Shown here in pieces: positions 7,938 to 9,973 of a DNA stretch of 9,973 bases. The notes beneath the pieces were generated by a model. The model had not been told where the DNA came from. It saw only the letters and a list, made by a program, of their open reading frames with translations, and made no database searches. Within the stretch, counting starts at the first letter, position 1. Each line of letters opens with the position of its first letter. This DNA comes from Candidatus Zixiibacteriota bacterium. Lineage in GTDB: Bacteria; Zixibacteria; MSB-5A5; SM1-73. Location of the stretch: NCBI GenBank assembly GCA_020341875.1, contig CP070839.1:1853568-1863540 (forward strand), in the 5' to 3' direction. Both the position numbers and the translations under genes were made by a program.

Positions 7938-7953
7938 GTCGAGCTTGCTCGAC
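7938..7953. repeat. Perfect palindromic hairpin GTCGAGC-TT-GCTCGAC
   Basis: Seven-base arms are separated by two bases. Its form (GC-rich, tight loop, intergenic) resembles REP-type extragenic palindromes or an operator for a dimeric protein. It lies 125 bases after the stop of the upstream gene and about 190 bases before the candidate promoter of the next, so a direct operator role at that promoter is not obvious. Confidence 0.5.
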
Positions 7954-8142
7954 GACGTTGCGAAACACCGTCTGCTGTCCACAGACAGTGGTCCATGTGA
8001 CGAAACGGATCAGACGGCCGAAGCGGATGTGGTTTGCCGAGACGCGGAAAAGGGCCAGTCGGCGATCCGGTGCGGAGTGCTTTTGAATGTTCGGTGTCCC
8101 CAAGAAGGAATCGAAAAAGGTCAATCCGGCTCGATAAATCGG

Positions 8143-8170
8143 TTGCATTCCGCTGGCAAGCCCGTATATT
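8143..8170 (+). promoter_or_regulatory. Candidate promoter for the second secreted peptidase-like gene
   Basis: TTGCAT (8143-8148) and TATATT (8165-8170) are separated by 16 bases. Transcription would start near 8177 and give a leader of about 118 bases before ATG 8295, much longer than the leader of the upstream paralogue. The call is by consensus similarity only. Confidence 0.45.
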
Positions 8171-8213
8171 TGAGAAAACGAGATTAAGGGAGATGCCAAG
8201 ACTAGTTAACGGG

Positions 8214-8250
8214 GATTAAATCCTGACAGGATGAGCACAAATCTTTAATC
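8214..8250 (+). promoter_or_regulatory. Nested stem-loop in the 5' leader of the second paralogue
   Basis: GATTAAA (8214-8220) is exactly complementary to TTTAATC (8244-8250). Inside this stem, TCCT (8221-8224) pairs with AGGA (8228-8231) around GAC, giving a coaxial hairpin with an unpaired 3' side. GGATTAAATCC (8213-8223) is also self-complementary, offering an alternative fold. The structure ends 29 bases before the ribosome binding site, so it could influence mRNA stability or translation. It matches no riboswitch class that I recognise. Confidence 0.35.
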
Positions 8251-8278
8251 TGAGACCTCTAGTGGTGTTTCAAAGTCC

Positions 8279-8286
8279 AAAGGAGG
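8279..8286 (+). promoter_or_regulatory. Strong ribosome binding site for the second paralogue
   Basis: AAAGGAGG lies eight bases before ATG 8295. It is a near-perfect anti-16S match, stronger than those of the other genes in the window, and it fixes the start of this gene. Confidence 0.8.
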
Positions 8287-8294
8287 AGAAGGCC

Positions 8295-9973
8295 ATGATC
8301 CGAAAGCTAATGCCGATAGTCGTCGCGAGTTCACTGCTCGTCACTCTTTTTTGTGTCAACTCCGTTGCTTGGTCCTTTGAGAGGCACACGCCGAATGCGA
8401 TTCCGCAAGATCAGATTTCTCCCCCCTCAACCGCGGACCCTGAAAGGCCTGCAGCTTTCTGCGAAATTATCAACGACACCGACACTCCCGCCTATTATTA
8501 TGATTCGCTCATTCAGGGATCCGGCACGGCGGTTTATATGAATCCGAAATACTGCGGCCCGTCACCTTATCCTTTCAAAATCACCGACGTTCACTTCTAC
8601 CTTTATGAGTTTGATGCGAGCAACAGGTGGCCCGTGCTCTTGAGAGTCAACATAAGGGAACTGAGTCAGGGTGACAGCTGCACTGATACGGGACAGGTTG
8701 TTTGCTCCGAGGACTTCAGCGTGCCGGCCGATTCAGCTTACCCACTGATGCTGACCTACGAACTGAGCACTCCCTGTTGTGTGAATAACCCCTTCTTTCT
8801 GGAGATAATCTATACCGAGACGTTTGACCTCGATCACCGGAACCCCAGTCTGCTGATGGAGCCGGAGACTCCTCCTCCCGACACATGCGATAACTGGATG
8901 AAATGGGACGGGGATTATTACGAGTGGTGGGATTTTTGGTCTCCCCCTCCTCCCGGGAACGCGATGATCCGGGTGACCGGTTACACGCAAGACCCGGATT
9001 GCGGGGATCTATGGTACTGGAAGCCGGACACGGCTCACGCGCCCAGCGGCATGCCCGACTTCGACCAGAACCAGGACCAGTGGGTTGCTTACTGCGGCCC
9101 GGCTGCCGTAGCCAACTGTCTGTGGTGGTTTGACGCGGTGCCCGTAGGGTGGACTCCCCCTCAGCTGATTGACACGCTGGCAAGATACTTCAAGACCAAT
9201 CCAGTATGGGGCACCTTTGTCGACACCATGCAGATGGGACTGGAGCAGTATTTCAGTGATTACGGGTTCGCTTTGCAGGAATCCACCTTCCAGATACCCG
9301 ACTTTTTCGAAATGGAGGACTCGCTCAAGAGGTGCCAGGACATCATCTTACTCTTGGGTTTCTGGTACTATAGTGATCAACTGGAGCAGTGGTTTCGAGA
9401 GGGGGGGCATTTCGTGACCATGGCCGGGGTCTGCTCGGAGTCATTGAAGATCGCGATAAGCGATCCGGACCGGGACGCTGCTGAAGGCGGCTGGCCCGGA
9501 AGAGTCAGGCCGCCAGTTCACCCGCCTCATCCGGGCGATGCCTTACTGCATAACGGCCCCACCTATGTCTGCCACGATATGTACCAGAGTATACTTGACA
9601 ACCCATTCCCCAGTCCGGGCAATCCTTTCTGGGAGATTGACTATGTCTGGGCCAAAGGTCGCTACTCAGGCCTGAACGTTCCGGAAGAGTTCAGATCTGT
9701 TACCCGGCCCGCACCCATGGATGGGAAGGACCTGTTCGTCACGGAGGTCGAGTATGCGGTGATGATCTGTCCCAAGTCCACCGCAGTGGAGGGCGAAGAA
9801 GGTTCGTCGACTCCAAGGGACTTCCAGCTTTATCAGAACTATCCTAATCCGTTCAATAACGAGACGGTGATTAAGTTCAACCTGCGACGGCCAGCGGAGG
9901 TAAGCCTGGCGATATACAACATCCTGGGTCAGAAGGTGAGAACGCTGGTTGAGGGACGCTTGAACGCAGGGTC
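8295..9973 (+). CDS. Secreted C39-like cysteine-peptidase-domain protein with sorting-type tail (copy 2, 3' end outside window)
   Basis: The frame is open from ATG 8295 to the window end, giving 559 residues with no stop. It is a clear paralogue of the 5993-7813 gene with the same domain order. The signal peptide is about residues 1-25 (MIRKLMPIVVASSLLVTLF, cleavage near SVA). An N-terminal domain of unknown family spans about 55-231 (AVYMNPKYCG, YPFKITDVHFYLY, NAMIRVTGY). A C39-like peptidase domain starts at about 252, with Cys267 in AYCGPAAVANCLWWFD, His372 in GGHFVTMAGVC and Asp390 in AISDPDRD. The tail begins near residue 507 with QNYPNPFNN (Y516) and AIYNILGQKVRTLV. About 40 residues of the sorting-type domain should lie beyond the window. 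Gln262 lies five residues before the Cys and could serve the oxyanion hole. Export to the surface or medium is inferred; the substrate is unknown. Confidence 0.85.
   Translation, partial: MIRKLMPIVVASSLLVTLFCVNSVAWSFERHTPNAIPQDQISPPSTADPERPAAFCEIINDTDTPAYYYDSLIQGSGTAVYMNPKYCGPSPYPFKITDVHFYLYEFDASNRWPVLLRVNIRELSQGDSCTDTGQVVCSEDFSVPADSAYPLMLTYELSTPCCVNNPFFLEIIYTETFDLDHRNPSLLMEPETPPPDTCDNWMKWDGDYYEWWDFWSPPPPGNAMIRVTGYTQDPDCGDLWYWKPDTAHAPSGMPDFDQNQDQWVAYCGPAAVANCLWWFDAVPVGWTPPQLIDTLARYFKTNPVWGTFVDTMQMGLEQYFSDYGFALQESTFQIPDFFEMEDSLKRCQDIILLLGFWYYSDQLEQWFREGGHFVTMAGVCSESLKIAISDPDRDAAEGGWPGRVRPPVHPPHPGDALLHNGPTYVCHDMYQSILDNPFPSPGNPFWEIDYVWAKGRYSGLNVPEEFRSVTRPAPMDGKDLFVTEVEYAVMICPKSTAVEGEEGSSTPRDFQLYQNYPNPFNNETVIKFNLRRPAEVSLAIYNILGQKVRTLVEGRLNAG

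Larger units (their letters stand above)
7814..8294. other. 481-bp non-coding region between the two paralogues
   Basis: I see no convincing gene here. Frames that are open on either strand lack ribosome binding sites, signal sequences or recognisable motifs, and some run into the neighbouring gene's antisense. The first half is rich in short repeats: an inverted repeat ACCGAT (7818-7823) / ATCGGT (7840-7845); a direct repeat GTCAACCGA (7814-7822) / GTCAACGGA (7844-7852); CTGAAGG twice at about 7859-7878; and GTCTGT (7901-7906) / ACAGAC (7914-7919). There is also a perfect palindrome at 7938-7953 and CTGTC-CACA-GACAG at about 7975-7988. The second half carries the promoter and leader of the downstream gene. 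The repeat-rich half may be a dispersed intergenic element. Confidence 0.6.

Noticed and set aside
7759..8199. 146-residue open frame on the - strand covering much of the gap between the paralogues
   Set aside because: It runs antisense into the conserved tail of the upstream gene, lacks a good start and ribosome binding site, and crosses the palindromic repeats; no domain is visible.
7880..8219. Three small overlapping + strand frames in the gap
   Set aside because: They are 61-80 residues in different frames with no Shine-Dalgarno sequence, low-complexity basic composition and overlap with the candidate promoter.

Overview
The window comes from a moderately GC-rich bacterium with a Gram-negative envelope. 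It has a complete tripartite RND efflux system including a TolC-like outer-membrane channel. It also has secreted proteins ending in a YPNPFN-type C-terminal domain of the type IX secretion (Por) sorting / FlgD-like Ig family. Such tails are typical of the Bacteroidetes/FCB superphylum and of related uncultured phyla (for example Zixibacteria, KSB1, Cloacimonetes, Marinimicrobia, WOR-3). I infer a member of that broad group; the window contains no rRNA or housekeeping marker to settle it. Every gene I support is on the + strand.

Positions 1-5752 form one apparent operon. It starts with the C-terminal part of a PadR-like regulator (2-340), followed by a periplasmic adaptor (364-1296), an inner-membrane RND transporter (1296-4379, overlapping the adaptor stop by one base) and an outer-membrane efflux protein (4457-5752). 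The RND protein keeps every charged or polar residue of the AcrB proton relay. The adaptor is unusual: it appears to lack the alpha-helical hairpin that normally reaches the TolC channel. A strong, conformationally ambiguous hairpin sits between the RND and TolC genes.

Positions 5753-9973 hold a second module: two adjacent paralogues, 5993-7813 (606 residues, complete) and 8295-9973 (559 residues visible, cut by the window end). Each encodes a signal peptide, a roughly 190-residue N-terminal domain I do not recognise, a cysteine-peptidase-like domain of C39-like type (Cys in a CGP motif, GGH, SDP), and a YPNPFN sorting-type tail. Each has its own plausible promoter and leader, and they are separated by a 481-bp non-coding stretch rich in short inverted repeats. 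This pair is the most interesting content: it looks like a duplicated secreted enzyme family with a conserved architecture and no obvious function.

I see no tRNA, rRNA, CRISPR array, insertion sequence or integrase.
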